Assembly (NCBI GenBank): GCA_024802545.1
Contig: CP103416.1
Coordinates: forward strand, 1,364,001 to 1,428,000
DNA: 64,000 nucleotides
From: SAR92 clade bacterium H455
GTDB taxonomy: Bacteria > Pseudomonadota > Gammaproteobacteria > Pseudomonadales > Porticoccaceae
Direction of reading: 5' to 3'
Part shown: piece by piece, positions 1-8,489 of the stretch
Layout: every line of letters begins with the position of its first letter
Position numbering within the stretch: the stretch's first letter is position 1
Translations under genes and position numbers: made by a program
The notes under the pieces: model-generated
What the model saw: the letters and a program-made list of their open reading frames with translations, nothing else
The model's database searches: none
What the model was told of the DNA's origin: nothing

Positions 1-2
1 CT

Positions 3-128
3 GCCTGGCCCGGACCGGTCTGGGGCGCGGTGGCTGCAGCGACCTATGCACCGCAGCTGTTAACTGAGACAGCTGCACGTGTTGTCGCTGCGCTTGCACC
101 ATTGGGACTGCAAACTGAGCTGGCCTGA
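3..128 (+). CDS. C-terminal end of an unidentified protein (5' cut by window)
   Basis: An open frame runs from the window edge to a TGA at 126-128; the other two forward frames stop by about position 69. The 41 residues are rich in Ala, Leu and Thr, with an amphipathic helix-like run followed by LGLQTELA at the end. I do not recognise the family. The next gene converges on it from the minus strand, with only 22 bases between the two stop codons. Confidence 0.4.
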   Translation, partial: AWPGPVWGAVAAATYAPQLLTETAARVVAALAPLGLQTELA

Positions 129-150
129 TTGGCGCCCGACGTAGCGGCTG

Positions 151-678
151 TTACTGGGCCATATCTTTTAGGCCTTTTAAAGCATGGACTTTCACCGCGA
201 CTGACGCAGGGCGTGCTTTAAAGGTAGTCTCTTTGCCAGTGAAAGGGTTTATACCTTTATAGGCTTTCTTGGCCGGACGTTTAACTGTGTGAATTTTAAT
301 TAGGCCGGCAAGCACAAATTCACCCACTGAGCGCTTTTTAACATGGCGTTCCACCAGGGTTGCCAGTTCAGTGAGCAGAGTATTGACTTGTTTGCGAGTC
401 AAACCCGAGTTGGTGGCCAGTTCACTGATGATTTGAGTCTTGCTATAGCGTTCGCGCACAGCAGTGATTTTTTTGCTCGGTGCGATCTTGGCGGCAGTAG
501 CTTTTTTTGCCGGAGCTTTTTTTACTGCAACTTTTTTAGGGGCTTTTGTCACAGTCGATTTTTTAACGCTGGCGGTTTTTTTAGCAGCGGATAGAGTCTT
601 TTGCTTAGCCGGTTTTTTAGCCTTTTTAGCCTTTTTAGCAGTTGAGGTTGCTTTCGCAGATCCTTTCTTAACAGCCAT
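151..678 (-). CDS. HU-family DNA-binding protein with long lysine/alanine-rich N-terminal tail
   Basis: The 175-residue protein has two parts. Residues 1 to about 72 are a Lys/Ala/Pro tail of the histone-H1 kind (repeats like KKAPAKKA). Residues about 75-175 are an HU/IHF fold, recognisable from the helical SKTQIISELATNSGLTRKQV start and the GINPFTGKETTFKARPAS stretch that matches the DNA-binding arm. It should bind and compact DNA in the nucleoid; the tail probably adds non-specific affinity. The start is taken at the ATG at 676-678, which has AAGGA about 8 bases upstream; a longer reading from 753 has no support. It is divergent from the fmdB-like gene. Tailed HU proteins are known in several bacteria, but the exact role is not inferable here. 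Confidence 0.9.
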   Translation of the reverse strand: MAVKKGSAKATSTAKKAKKAKKPAKQKTLSAAKKTASVKKSTVTKAPKKVAVKKAPAKKATAAKIAPSKKITAVRERYSKTQIISELATNSGLTRKQVNTLLTELATLVERHVKKRSVGEFVLAGLIKIHTVKRPAKKAYKGINPFTGKETTFKARPASVAVKVHALKGLKDMAQ

Positions 679-869
679 CACATTTTCCTTTATAAATGTA
701 AACCTTATTTCATCCCTGCTGTATTGCGATGAACCGCCAACAGAGCCTCGCAATCATTTATAGCCGCTGTTTTCCTGATATGCCAAAAATGGCAATGTTT
801 TTCGTCTTTTTTTTAATCTCCTGCGGGCTCAGCTCATCTGCGGCCATTCTACAAGTGTTAACGCTGGGG

Positions 870-875
870 TATAAT
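870..875 (+). promoter_or_regulatory. candidate -10 box (TATAAT) for the fmdB-aspS unit
   Basis: A perfect TATAAT lies about 118 bases before the fmdB-like start. The hexamer 17 bases upstream (TTCTAC) is a poor -35, so this is only a candidate. The 314-base interval 679-992 otherwise contains the divergent HU gene's ribosome-binding site and no gene that I can support. Confidence 0.35.
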
Positions 876-992
876 GCGGCGCTTTTTCGGTCCGGCAGCG
901 CGTCATTAAGTTTGTGATTAAAAATATCTCGACCGTTTGCGGCTACTGAATAAGCTTACTTTTACCGTCTTATAGTGTTAGGAAACAAATCT

Positions 993-1241
993 ATGCCCAT
1001 ATATGACTATCGTTGCGCGGCCTGTGAGCATGAGCTCGAAGCCATACAAAAAATGAGTGATAACAGACTGGTTGATTGTCCAGCCTGTGGAAAACCCGAG
1101 CTTAAAAAACAGCTGTCCGCCGCAGGCTTTCGCCTCAGTGGAAGCGGTTGGTATGAGACCGACTTTAAAACCGGTAACAAAAAAAATCTTAGCGACAGTG
1201 GTAGCTCAAAAACAGCCGCCACTGACGCCAGCAGCTCTTAA
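993..1241 (+). CDS. FmdB/CxxC zinc-ribbon regulatory-type protein
   Basis: The 82-residue protein begins MPIYDYRC and carries two CxxC pairs (Cys8/Cys11 and Cys29/Cys32), the zinc-ribbon signature of the FmdB family. The C-terminal third is low-complexity Ser/Ala/Thr. The ATG at 993 has AGGAAA at 980-985. A longer reading from 975 is possible but loses the family N-terminus. FmdB-like genes commonly sit just before aspS in gammaproteobacteria, as here (66 bases apart, same strand). The molecular role of the family is unclear; the name comes from an amidase/formamidase regulator. Confidence 0.9.
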   Translation: MPIYDYRCAACEHELEAIQKMSDNRLVDCPACGKPELKKQLSAAGFRLSGSGWYETDFKTGNKKNLSDSGSSKTAATDASSS

Positions 1242-1307
1242 ATAAGAATCTATTAGAGAGCTGGTTTAAATCTAACCAAAGCAAATTAGAGTAGGGAAAG
1301 ACAACAG

Positions 1308-3083
1308 ATGTATCGATCTAACTATTGTGGATTATTCACCAGTGAACATATTGATCAAGAAGTTACCCTCTGTGGCTGGGTAGATCGTCGCCGTGATCAC
1401 GGTGGCGTTATCTTTGTCGATCTGCGCGATCGCGAAGGTATTGTTCAGGTGGTATTCGATCCCGATGCCGGTGAGTTCTTTGAACAGGCGGACAGTGTTC
1501 GCTCGGAATATGTACTCAAGGTCACAGGCGTAGTCCGTGCCCGCAGCGCTGCCACAGTCAATAGCAATATGGCCACCGGTGAAATTGAAGTCTATGGCAC
1601 TGCCATGGAAATTCTCAATAGCGCCGTTACACCGCCATTCCAGTTAGACGACCATGTCACTGTCGGTGAAGATGTCAGGCTTAAATATCGCTACATGGAT
1701 TTGCGCCGCAAGGAAATGCAGAACAGTCTGCGCTTCCGCTCCAAGATAAGCTCATCAATTCGCAATTACCTTGTTGATGATGGCTTTCTAGATATTGAAA
1801 CGCCGATTATGACCAGAGCCACGCCAGAGGGTGCGCGGGATTATTTGATTCCCTCGCGAACTCATCCCGGGCAGTTTTTCGCCATGCCGCAATCGCCCCA
1901 ATTGTTTAAGCAGTTGCTGATGGTTGCCGGATTTGATCGCTACTATCAGATTGCCAAGTGTTTTCGCGATGAAGATCTGCGCGCCGACCGCCAGCCAGAA
2001 TTTACCCAGATTGATATAGAGGCCTCTTTTGTTGATGAAGAGGACATTATGTCGACCACTGAAACCATGATTCGCGGTATCTTCTCTGAACATATGGGCG
2101 TTGATTTCGAAAGCTTCCCGCGCATGACCTATGCCGATGCCATGCACAGATACGGTTCGGATAAGCCTGATTTACGTATTCCCCTAGAGCTGGTGGAGAT
2201 CAAAGACCTGCTTAAAGATATTGAATTTAAAGTCTTTTCGGGTCCAGCCAATGATCCAGCCTGTCGGGTTACTGCATTAAAAGTGACTGGTGGCGCAGAA
2301 ATTTCGCGCAAGAAGATCGACGAGTACACCAAGTTTGTCAGCATCTACGGTGCCAAAGGTCTGGCTTGGATTAAGGTCAATGCCATTGAGAATGGTGTAG
2401 AAGGTTTACAGTCGCCGATTATTAAATTCCTCGGTGACGAAGTAACCATGAATATTATGCAGCGTCTGGATGCCAAGAACGGTGATATTGTCTTCTTTGG
2501 TGCCGACAAGTCTACGATTGTTTCCGAGGCGCTGGGTGCGCTGCGCTGTAAAGTAGGCGCGGATCTGGATCTCTATACCTGTGCCTGGGCACCGATGTGG
2601 GTGATTGAATTCCCCATGTTTGAAATCACTGATTCTGGCGCCCTGACACCATTGCACCATCCGTTCACTGCACCTTCATGCAGTGAGGAAGAGCTTAAAG
2701 CTAATCCGGCAGGGGCTCTGTCTCGCGCTTACGATATGGTTCTCAATGGCTGTGAGTTGGGTGGTGGATCGATTCGTATCCATGATCAGAATATGCAGCA
2801 GACAGTCTTTGAAGTGTTGGGTATTAATGCCGAAGAACAGCGTGAAAAGTTTGGCTTTCTGCTGGACGCACTGAAGCATGGTGCTCCCCCACACGGTGGC
2901 TTGGCCTTTGGTCTCGATCGTCTGATGATGTTGATGACCGGCGCCGACTCTATTCGTGACGTGATTGCTTTCCCGAAAACACAGTCTGCCGCCTGTCTGC
3001 TCACTGATGCCCCTGGCGTGGTGGACAACAACCAGCTGCGTGAACTGAGTATCAAGCTGCGTACTAAAGAGCCCAGTGCCTAG
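1308..3083 (+). CDS. aspS: aspartyl-tRNA synthetase (probably also charges tRNA-Asn)
   Basis: This 591-residue class II synthetase activates aspartate and loads it on tRNA-Asp in the cytoplasm. It has an N-terminal OB-fold anticodon-binding domain (about 1-110), the catalytic core with motif 2 at 219-234 ([14 protein letters not shown]) and motif 3 at 531-539 (GLAFGLDRL), and the bacterial GAD insertion domain between them. Length is normal. His31 sits in RRDHGGV, as recalled for the non-discriminating Pseudomonas enzyme, where E. coli has Leu. The enzyme may therefore also make Asp-tRNA-Asn for GatCAB. The second position reported to matter there (Gly83) is Ala82 here. Confidence 0.97.
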   Translation: MYRSNYCGLFTSEHIDQEVTLCGWVDRRRDHGGVIFVDLRDREGIVQVVFDPDAGEFFEQADSVRSEYVLKVTGVVRARSAATVNSNMATGEIEVYGTAMEILNSAVTPPFQLDDHVTVGEDVRLKYRYMDLRRKEMQNSLRFRSKISSSIRNYLVDDGFLDIETPIMTRATPEGARDYLIPSRTHPGQFFAMPQSPQLFKQLLMVAGFDRYYQIAKCFRDEDLRADRQPEFTQIDIEASFVDEEDIMSTTETMIRGIFSEHMGVDFESFPRMTYADAMHRYGSDKPDLRIPLELVEIKDLLKDIEFKVFSGPANDPACRVTALKVTGGAEISRKKIDEYTKFVSIYGAKGLAWIKVNAIENGVEGLQSPIIKFLGDEVTMNIMQRLDAKNGDIVFFGADKSTIVSEALGALRCKVGADLDLYTCAWAPMWVIEFPMFEITDSGALTPLHHPFTAPSCSEEELKANPAGALSRAYDMVLNGCELGGGSIRIHDQNMQQTVFEVLGINAEEQREKFGFLLDALKHGAPPHGGLAFGLDRLMMLMTGADSIRDVIAFPKTQSAACLLTDAPGVVDNNQLRELSIKLRTKEPSA

Positions 3084-3200
3084 TGTTAAAGCCTGACTGT
3101 AAAGATTAAGACTTTTGACCTGCTATTGACTTGGATTGCCAGCTTGTAGGATATTGCAAGCTGGAAGCACATGTGATTAGAAGATACTTTGAAGATTAAA

Positions 3201-3240
3201 AAGAGGTAGAGCTGTGCCGCAGCTCTGCATCAACGCAGAG
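3201..3240 (+). other. hairpin pair in the leader of the acidic/basic repeat gene
   Basis: Two perfect hairpins share bases. AGAGCTG (3208-3214) pairs with CAGCTCT (3220-3226) over a 5-base loop. CTCTGC (3223-3228) pairs with GCAGAG (3235-3240) over a 6-base loop. They overlap at CTCT and cannot form together. An AGAGGTAG motif before the first hairpin (3202-3208) recurs at 3294-3301. The pair lies in the 269-base space between aspS and the next gene and has no run of T, so it is not a simple terminator. Confidence 0.45.
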
Positions 3241-3352
3241 ATTTCGGACTCTGTACCGGAGCAATTGCCTTAGTACCTAGATCGGATTTGAAGAAGAGGT
3301 AGGATTGAAAAATACTATAAATTCAAGCGAGTAATCAGAAGAGGAAATAGCG

Positions 3353-3865
3353 ATGAAAGTTATTAAAAAAACAAAAGAATATACAGTGTATCAAAAGGGC
3401 TCTGGTCGTTTTGCAGTTAAGAATCGCGAGCACAACTGGGTGAATGGCGACGACAAAGTCACTATTTTGCAGGCCGAAGGACTGGTTAAAAAAGCCGCAC
3501 CGACTCCAGCACCTGTTGTTGAAGACCTGGTAGAAGCTGCACCTGAAGTAGTGGAAGCGCCTGCGGCGCAAGAAGAGCCTGCGGCGCAAGAAGAGCCTGC
3601 GGCACAAGAAGAGCCCGTAGCCGAAGAAGCTCCTACGCTAGAAGAAGCGGTTGCAGAGCCAGTAGCAGAAGAGCCCGTAGCAGAAGCTGCTGCTGAAGAA
3701 GCTCCAGCTGAGAAAAAAGCACCGGCCAAAAAAGCTGCGCCTAAAGCCAAGGCGGCTCCCAAGGCTAAAGCTGCTCCAAAAGCCAAAGCTGCTCCTAAGG
3801 CGAAAGCGGCACCACAAGCCAAGGCTGCCCCTAAAGCCAAAGCCGAAAACAAAGCTGACGACTAG
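3353..3865 (+). CDS. unidentified protein with acidic then basic repeat blocks
   Basis: I do not recognise this family. The 170-residue protein has three zones. Residues 1-48 form a compact basic start (KKTKEYTVYQKGSGRFAVK). Residues 49-122 are Ala/Glu/Pro-rich and strongly acidic, with three AAQEEP repeats from 18-bp DNA repeats. Residues 123-170 are a Lys/Ala/Pro tail with six copies of KAAPKA-like units, resembling histone H1 tails. It has no signal peptide or membrane segment. GAGGAAATAGCG precedes the ATG. It is followed by its own terminator, so it is probably a separate transcript with a structured leader. A nucleoid- or RNA-associated role is a guess from composition. Confidence 0.75.
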   Translation: MKVIKKTKEYTVYQKGSGRFAVKNREHNWVNGDDKVTILQAEGLVKKAAPTPAPVVEDLVEAAPEVVEAPAAQEEPAAQEEPAAQEEPVAEEAPTLEEAVAEPVAEEPVAEAAAEEAPAEKKAPAKKAAPKAKAAPKAKAAPKAKAAPKAKAAPQAKAAPKAKAENKADD

Positions 3866-3893
3866 ACGACAGAAAGTTACCGCTATAAATCAG

Positions 3894-3927
3894 GCCTCTT
3901 GGTATTTCACCAAGGGGCTTTTTTTTT
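3894..3927 (+). terminator. intrinsic terminator
   Basis: The arms CCTCTTGG and CCAAGGGG (one G-T pair) enclose TATTTCA and are followed by nine T. It lies 29 bases after the stop codon of the acidic/basic repeat gene. Confidence 0.85.
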
Positions 3928-4104
3928 GCTTCAAATTTTTGCCCCAAATTCGCCTTTTTATGGCTTCGAATTTGCTTGGTGATTGTTCTGTGTCAGTCAA
4001 TCAGTATTCAACAGTCAAATGCTAGTCTCGCCACGCCAGTGCAATAGAAATTTCCGCTGCTCTTTACTACTTTTTATAGCATCAACACTAAATAAGGTAG
4101 GACT

Positions 4105-5241
4105 ATGAAAAGCAGATGGATTTGGATCGCGGCGCTGAGTTTGTTGGTCGCGCTTATTTACTTTCTTTCACGGCCCAAACTTCCAGAGGTGCATCTGGTG
4201 GAACTCTCTCTGGGGTTGGTGGAGAGCAGTGTCTCTAACACCAGAGCCGGAACCGTAAAAGCCTGCCAGCGCTCAAAACTGTCATTGCCAATCGGTGGTC
4301 AGATCGCAATGCTCTATGTGGATGAGGGGCAAGAGGTTAGCGAAGGGCAGTTGTTAATGTCATTGTGGAACGACGATCGCAGAGCCCAGGTGGAGCAAGC
4401 CAAGGCAACAGCCACCGCACTGGTTAAAGAGCGTCAGAGCATCTGTATAGGCTCCGCCTCGGACCGCCATGAGTCTGAGCGATTAACCGCACTGCTGGAC
4501 AAAAAACTGGTTTCCTCAGAGCGTGCCGATCTCGCTTTGGCTAAGTCCAATTCCAGCGCGGCGGCCTGTGAGGCCGCCAAGGCCAGGGTTGCGCAGGCCG
4601 AAGCCAGTGTCAAACTGGCCGAGGCGGTGTTAGCTCAGACTTATCTCTATGCTCCCTTTGCTGGGCGAGTCGCCGAAGTCACCGGCGAGCTGGGGGAGTT
4701 TTCCACGCCGTCGCCTCCTGGGGTTCAGACGCCTCCGGCCATAGACTTGCTCACTGACGGTTGCCATTACATCAGTGCACCCATAGATGAGGTGGATGCC
4801 TCTCAAGTCGCTGTAGGTATGCCAGTTCGAGTCACTATGGATGCCTTTCGCGAGCGCAATTTTCCGGCAGTGGTCAGACGTATTTCTACCTATGTCCTGG
4901 ATTTGGAAAAGCAGGCGCGCACGGTTGAGGTGGAAGCCGAGCTCGATAGTGATGAGCAGATGCCGCTTTTATTGGCTGGTTATAGCGCCGATATGGAAAT
5001 TATTTTGGATGCCAAAAGCTCAGCTTTGAGAGTCCCGACAGAAATTTTGGTGGATGAGAAGTTTGTGCTGATGGTCAATCAAGAGGGTCGTGTTGAGCGC
5101 CGCGAGCTGGTGTTAGGACTGTCTAACTGGCACTTCAGTGAAGTGATCAGTGGCGTTCTAGAGGGCGATCGAATTATTGGCAATATAGGCACTCAGGCGG
5201 TGGTTGATGGCGCTGAGGTTCGGGTTGTCGACGCGCCATGA
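4105..5241 (+). CDS. periplasmic adaptor (HlyD/MacA-like) of an ABC export system
   Basis: The 378-residue membrane-fusion protein has one N-terminal transmembrane segment (about 5-22). It is followed by a split biotinyl-lipoyl-like domain (VDEGQEVSEGQLLMSLW and LAQTYLYAPFAGRVAEV), a helical hairpin (about 85-170, Ala/Glu/Lys rich) and beta-barrel domains. Such adaptors link an inner-membrane ABC permease to an outer-membrane channel. AAGGTAGG precedes the ATG. Its stop overlaps the next start by 4 bases (ATGA), so it is co-translated with the ATPase. It is closest in plan to MacA. Substrate unknown; no outer-membrane partner gene is nearby. Confidence 0.9.
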   Translation: MKSRWIWIAALSLLVALIYFLSRPKLPEVHLVELSLGLVESSVSNTRAGTVKACQRSKLSLPIGGQIAMLYVDEGQEVSEGQLLMSLWNDDRRAQVEQAKATATALVKERQSICIGSASDRHESERLTALLDKKLVSSERADLALAKSNSSAAACEAAKARVAQAEASVKLAEAVLAQTYLYAPFAGRVAEVTGELGEFSTPSPPGVQTPPAIDLLTDGCHYISAPIDEVDASQVAVGMPVRVTMDAFRERNFPAVVRRISTYVLDLEKQARTVEVEAELDSDEQMPLLLAGYSADMEIILDAKSSALRVPTEILVDEKFVLMVNQEGRVERRELVLGLSNWHFSEVISGVLEGDRIIGNIGTQAVVDGAEVRVVDAP

Positions 5242-5969
5242 TCAAACTAGAGAAGATTAATAAGACCTACCAGGTGGGTGATTCTCCGCTGCGGGCACTG
5301 GCTGATGTGAGCTTGGACATAGAGTCTGGTGAGTACCTTAGCGTTATGGGTCCATCAGGTTCGGGCAAGTCGACATTATTGAATATGATTGGCCTGCTCG
5401 ATCGTCCCGATTCTGGGCGCTACTGGTTTGATCAGATTGCCACTGAAGAACTTAATGAAGAGCGCCGCGCCCATCTGCGAGGTGAGAATATCGGGTTTAT
5501 TTTTCAATCCTTTCATCTGATTAATCGACTCACCGCCTTCGAAAATATTGAGCTGCCGATGATGCTGGCGGGACTACCACTAAAACAGCGGCGCAGTGCA
5601 GTGACGGATGTATTGGCCATGGTGGGTCTCTCTGGCCGCGCCTCTCACAAACCCAATCAGCTATCTGGTGGCCAGTTGCAGCGTGTGGCTATAGCTAGGG
5701 CAATTGTTATGCGGCCAAGGTTGCTGTTGGCGGATGAGCCTACCGGTAATCTCGACTCTCGTTCTGGCGCTGAGGTAATTGATGTATTGGAGAAGCTTAA
5801 CCAGGACGGTATCACTCTGATTACAGTGACCCATGATCAGAAGCTCGGTGATAGAGCCAGACGTCATATTCGTATGGTCGATGGAATGATCGACAGAGAT
5901 CAGGACGGCTTTTCGCTAACGCCGGAAAATATCCATCAGCCGATAAAGAGCAATAATGAAACTAATTGA
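5238..5969 (+). CDS. ABC transporter ATP-binding protein (MacB/LolD-type)
   Basis: The 243-residue nucleotide-binding subunit powers the export system encoded here. Visible motifs in order: Walker A GPSGSGKST, Q-loop FIFQSFHL, signature LSGGQLQR, Walker B LLLADEPTGNLD, and the switch histidine in VTHD. The spacing and the NLIxR-type Q-loop are those of the MacB/LolD/FtsE group. It overlaps the adaptor gene by 4 bases and the first permease gene by 14, which fixes it in one operon. The C-terminal 20 residues are an Asn/Asp/Gln-rich tail outside the fold. Confidence 0.95.
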   Translation: MIKLEKINKTYQVGDSPLRALADVSLDIESGEYLSVMGPSGSGKSTLLNMIGLLDRPDSGRYWFDQIATEELNEERRAHLRGENIGFIFQSFHLINRLTAFENIELPMMLAGLPLKQRRSAVTDVLAMVGLSGRASHKPNQLSGGQLQRVAIARAIVMRPRLLLADEPTGNLDSRSGAEVIDVLEKLNQDGITLITVTHDQKLGDRARRHIRMVDGMIDRDQDGFSLTPENIHQPIKSNNETN

Positions 5970-7164
5970 TCAGCTGCTATTCAACCGGCAAGTCTTTTTG
6001 CGCCATCGGGTGCGCACATTATTGATGTTGCTAGCGGTGGCTATAGGGGTGGCCTCGGTGATCCTGCTGACCAGTTTGGGTGAGGGGGCTCGGGGCTACG
6101 TGGATCGTGAATTTTCAGCCCTGGGCAATCGCATCTTAATTGTTCTGCCCGGACGCAAAGAGACTACCGGTGGCGGTCCGCCGATGTATGGCGCATCGCC
6201 TCGGGATCTGACCCTCGAAGATGCCGGCGCCCTTGGGCGTATTCCTGGGGTTTTGGCAGTGGCGCCAATTGTTGCCGGCACCACCACCATTTCACATTCC
6301 AGTCTCTCCAGGGAGGTTATAACCCTGGGCAGCACTGCCAAGTTTTTTGCCGTGCGACAGTTACAGGTGGGTACAGGAAGTCTGCTTAGTGCTCGCGCCG
6401 AATCCGAACCATTGGCGGTGGCTGTACTCGGGGTTAAAGTCAAGCGAGAACTGTTTGGTAGCAGTCGCGCATTGGGTCGCTGGGTGCGGGTGGGTGACCG
6501 GCGTATGCGGGTGATTGGTGTGCTCGAGGAGCGCGGTGAATCTCTGGGGCTGGATATGCGCGATATGCTGGTGATTCCGGTGCGCACCGCTGAACAGCTA
6601 TTTGATTCGCCGAGTCTATTTCGCATTCTGCTGGATATTGCCCCCAGTGCCGACAGTGACAAAATTAAAGACAAAATCGTCAATGTGATTCGCAAGCGCC
6701 ACGACGGCGAGGAAGATGTCACCGTGATTAGTCAGGATTCCATGCTCGCAGCTTTCGATAATATTCTTGCGACGCTGACCATGGCCATCGCCGCGATTTC
6801 GTCTATCAGTCTGCTGGTGGCGGGTATTTTGATTATGAATATCAGCCTGATTTCGGTGAGTCAGCGACGCCAAGAGATTGGCCTGCTAAAAGCCATAGGA
6901 GCGAGCAGTCGCAAGATTAAACAACTCTTTATCGGCGAGTCATTGATGCTTATCTCTATGGGTTCTGCTGTGGGTATCAGTTTTGCCTTTGCACTTATTA
7001 CTCTTTTTGCAGGCCTGTGGCCAAGCTTTCCTTTGCAGCCACCGGTTTGGGCAGTGCCCGCCGCACTGCTGGTGGCTTTTGCTACCGGGCTGGTGTTTTC
7101 TATTATACCGGCTAAACGGGCCGCAGCATTGGATCCAGTATTGGCACTGCGAGGGCAGCAGTAA
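5956..7164 (+). CDS. ABC transporter permease, MacB/FtsX family (first of two)
   Basis: The 402-residue inner-membrane subunit has one N-terminal transmembrane helix (about 19-40). A large periplasmic MacB-type core domain follows (about 50-270), then three C-terminal helices (about 275-395), the FtsX fold. The cytoplasmic loop contains the SQRRQEIGLLKAIGAS coupling helix that contacts the ATPase. Unlike MacB itself, the ATPase is a separate polypeptide. It ends in TAATG, sharing one base with the next permease gene. Residues 57-80 contain a Gly/Pro-rich insertion (GGGPPMYGASP). The two permeases probably form a heterodimer. Confidence 0.93.
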   Translation: MKLIDQLLFNRQVFLRHRVRTLLMLLAVAIGVASVILLTSLGEGARGYVDREFSALGNRILIVLPGRKETTGGGPPMYGASPRDLTLEDAGALGRIPGVLAVAPIVAGTTTISHSSLSREVITLGSTAKFFAVRQLQVGTGSLLSARAESEPLAVAVLGVKVKRELFGSSRALGRWVRVGDRRMRVIGVLEERGESLGLDMRDMLVIPVRTAEQLFDSPSLFRILLDIAPSADSDKIKDKIVNVIRKRHDGEEDVTVISQDSMLAAFDNILATLTMAIAAISSISLLVAGILIMNISLISVSQRRQEIGLLKAIGASSRKIKQLFIGESLMLISMGSAVGISFAFALITLFAGLWPSFPLQPPVWAVPAALLVAFATGLVFSIIPAKRAAALDPVLALRGQQ

Positions 7165-8360
7165 TGAATTTTCGCGACAGTAACAGCTGGATTTTTAGGG
7201 CGCTGTGGATGCAGCGCACCAGGACCTTGCTGACCATTGTTGGCTTCTCTATTGGTATTGCGGCAATGGTGATACTCAGCGCTCTTGGGGAAGGCCTCAG
7301 GGTGTTTGTGCTCAATGAGTTCACCCAGTTTGGCAGCCATATTATCGCGGTGAATCCGGGCAAGACCGAAACATTTGGTCTCAGTGGCCTGCTCAATACC
7401 ACCAGACCTCTGTCACTGAGCGATGCCACCGCCATCAGCCAAATGCCTAATGTGGAAGAGGTGGTGCCCCTGGTGATGGGCAATGCCAAGGTTAAATACC
7501 ATCAGCGTGCCCGCTACACCGACGTCGCCGGAGTCGGTGGGGCAGCGGATAAAGCCTGGAAGCTGGAGATTGCACAGGGAAAGTTTTTACCCAAGGACGA
7601 TTTACAGCGCGCTCGGGCTCTGGTGGTGTTGGGCAGCAAGGTGAAAGAGGAGCTGTTCGCCGGGATCAATCCGGTGGGCAGTTTTGTGCGCATTGGCAGT
7701 GAGCGCTTTCGTGTTGTTGGAGTGGTTGCGCCCAAGGGGGAATTTCTCGGCACTGATCTCGATGATATGGTATTTATTCCTGCGGGCAAAGGTATGCAGC
7801 TATTTAATCGTCAGAGTTTGATGGAGATCGATATCTTTTTTAACCCAAGATCCACCAGTGAGGTGATGGCGGATAAGATTAGTCAGCTGTTAATTGAACG
7901 CCATGGTTTTGAGGACTTTACCCTGACCACTCAGGATCAGGTGCTGGTGACCATGGACAATATTCTCAGCATCCTCACTTTTGCCGGCGCCGGACTGGGG
8001 GCTATATCTCTGCTGGTAGGTGCCGTGGGGATCACCACTATTCTGATGATCACAGTCACCGAGCGCACCGGGGAAGTAGGGCTGTTGCGCGCCCTGGGTG
8101 GCACTACTCGGACTGTGCGCCTACTGTTTTTGGGTGAAGCGCTGGTGCTAGGCCTAATTGGCGGCGTCTGTGGGCTGTTATTGGTGGCGTTTTTGCTGCT
8201 ACTTATATATCTGTTTGTACCTGCACTGCCAGTTGCTCTGAGTCCGACCATTGTGCTTGGGGCGCTGGGGATTTCAATGTTGATTGGGTTGCTTGCCGGC
8301 AGTCAGCCTGCCGCAAGCGCGGCGAAAATGACGCCAATCGATGCTCTGCGGGCTGAATAA
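7164..8360 (+). CDS. ABC transporter permease, MacB/FtsX family (second of two)
   Basis: The 398-residue paralogue of the preceding gene has the same plan: a helix near 17-38, a periplasmic MacB-type core, and three C-terminal helices with the coupling sequence TERTGEVGLLRALGG. Its start codon overlaps the previous stop (TAATG), implying translational coupling. Having two distinct permeases beside one ATPase and one adaptor points to a heterodimeric exporter of the kind used for peptides or lipid-linked substrates; the substrate is not predictable. No terminator is visible in the 129 bases before ruvC. Confidence 0.93.
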   Translation: MNFRDSNSWIFRALWMQRTRTLLTIVGFSIGIAAMVILSALGEGLRVFVLNEFTQFGSHIIAVNPGKTETFGLSGLLNTTRPLSLSDATAISQMPNVEEVVPLVMGNAKVKYHQRARYTDVAGVGGAADKAWKLEIAQGKFLPKDDLQRARALVVLGSKVKEELFAGINPVGSFVRIGSERFRVVGVVAPKGEFLGTDLDDMVFIPAGKGMQLFNRQSLMEIDIFFNPRSTSEVMADKISQLLIERHGFEDFTLTTQDQVLVTMDNILSILTFAGAGLGAISLLVGAVGITTILMITVTERTGEVGLLRALGGTTRTVRLLFLGEALVLGLIGGVCGLLLVAFLLLLIYLFVPALPVALSPTIVLGALGISMLIGLLAGSQPAASAAKMTPIDALRAE

Positions 8361-8489
8361 CGACGCTTGCATAATAAAGCCTGAATAAGGGTGCCCCGGT
8401 ACTCGGCTATCTATAGTTGTTGACTCCCTGACAGGGGATTGCAACACTCTGCGCCATTGCTCCCAATAATAAACAAGCAACGAAATAAT

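Noticed and set aside
464-763. 99-codon hydrophobic membrane protein opposite the HU gene
   Set aside because: It is the complement of the Lys/Ala-rich tail, which gives Phe/Leu/Ala runs on the other strand.
3391-3852. 153-codon Ala/Ser-rich protein on the minus strand
   Set aside because: It is a shadow of the acidic/basic repeat gene; the repeated DNA keeps the other strand open.
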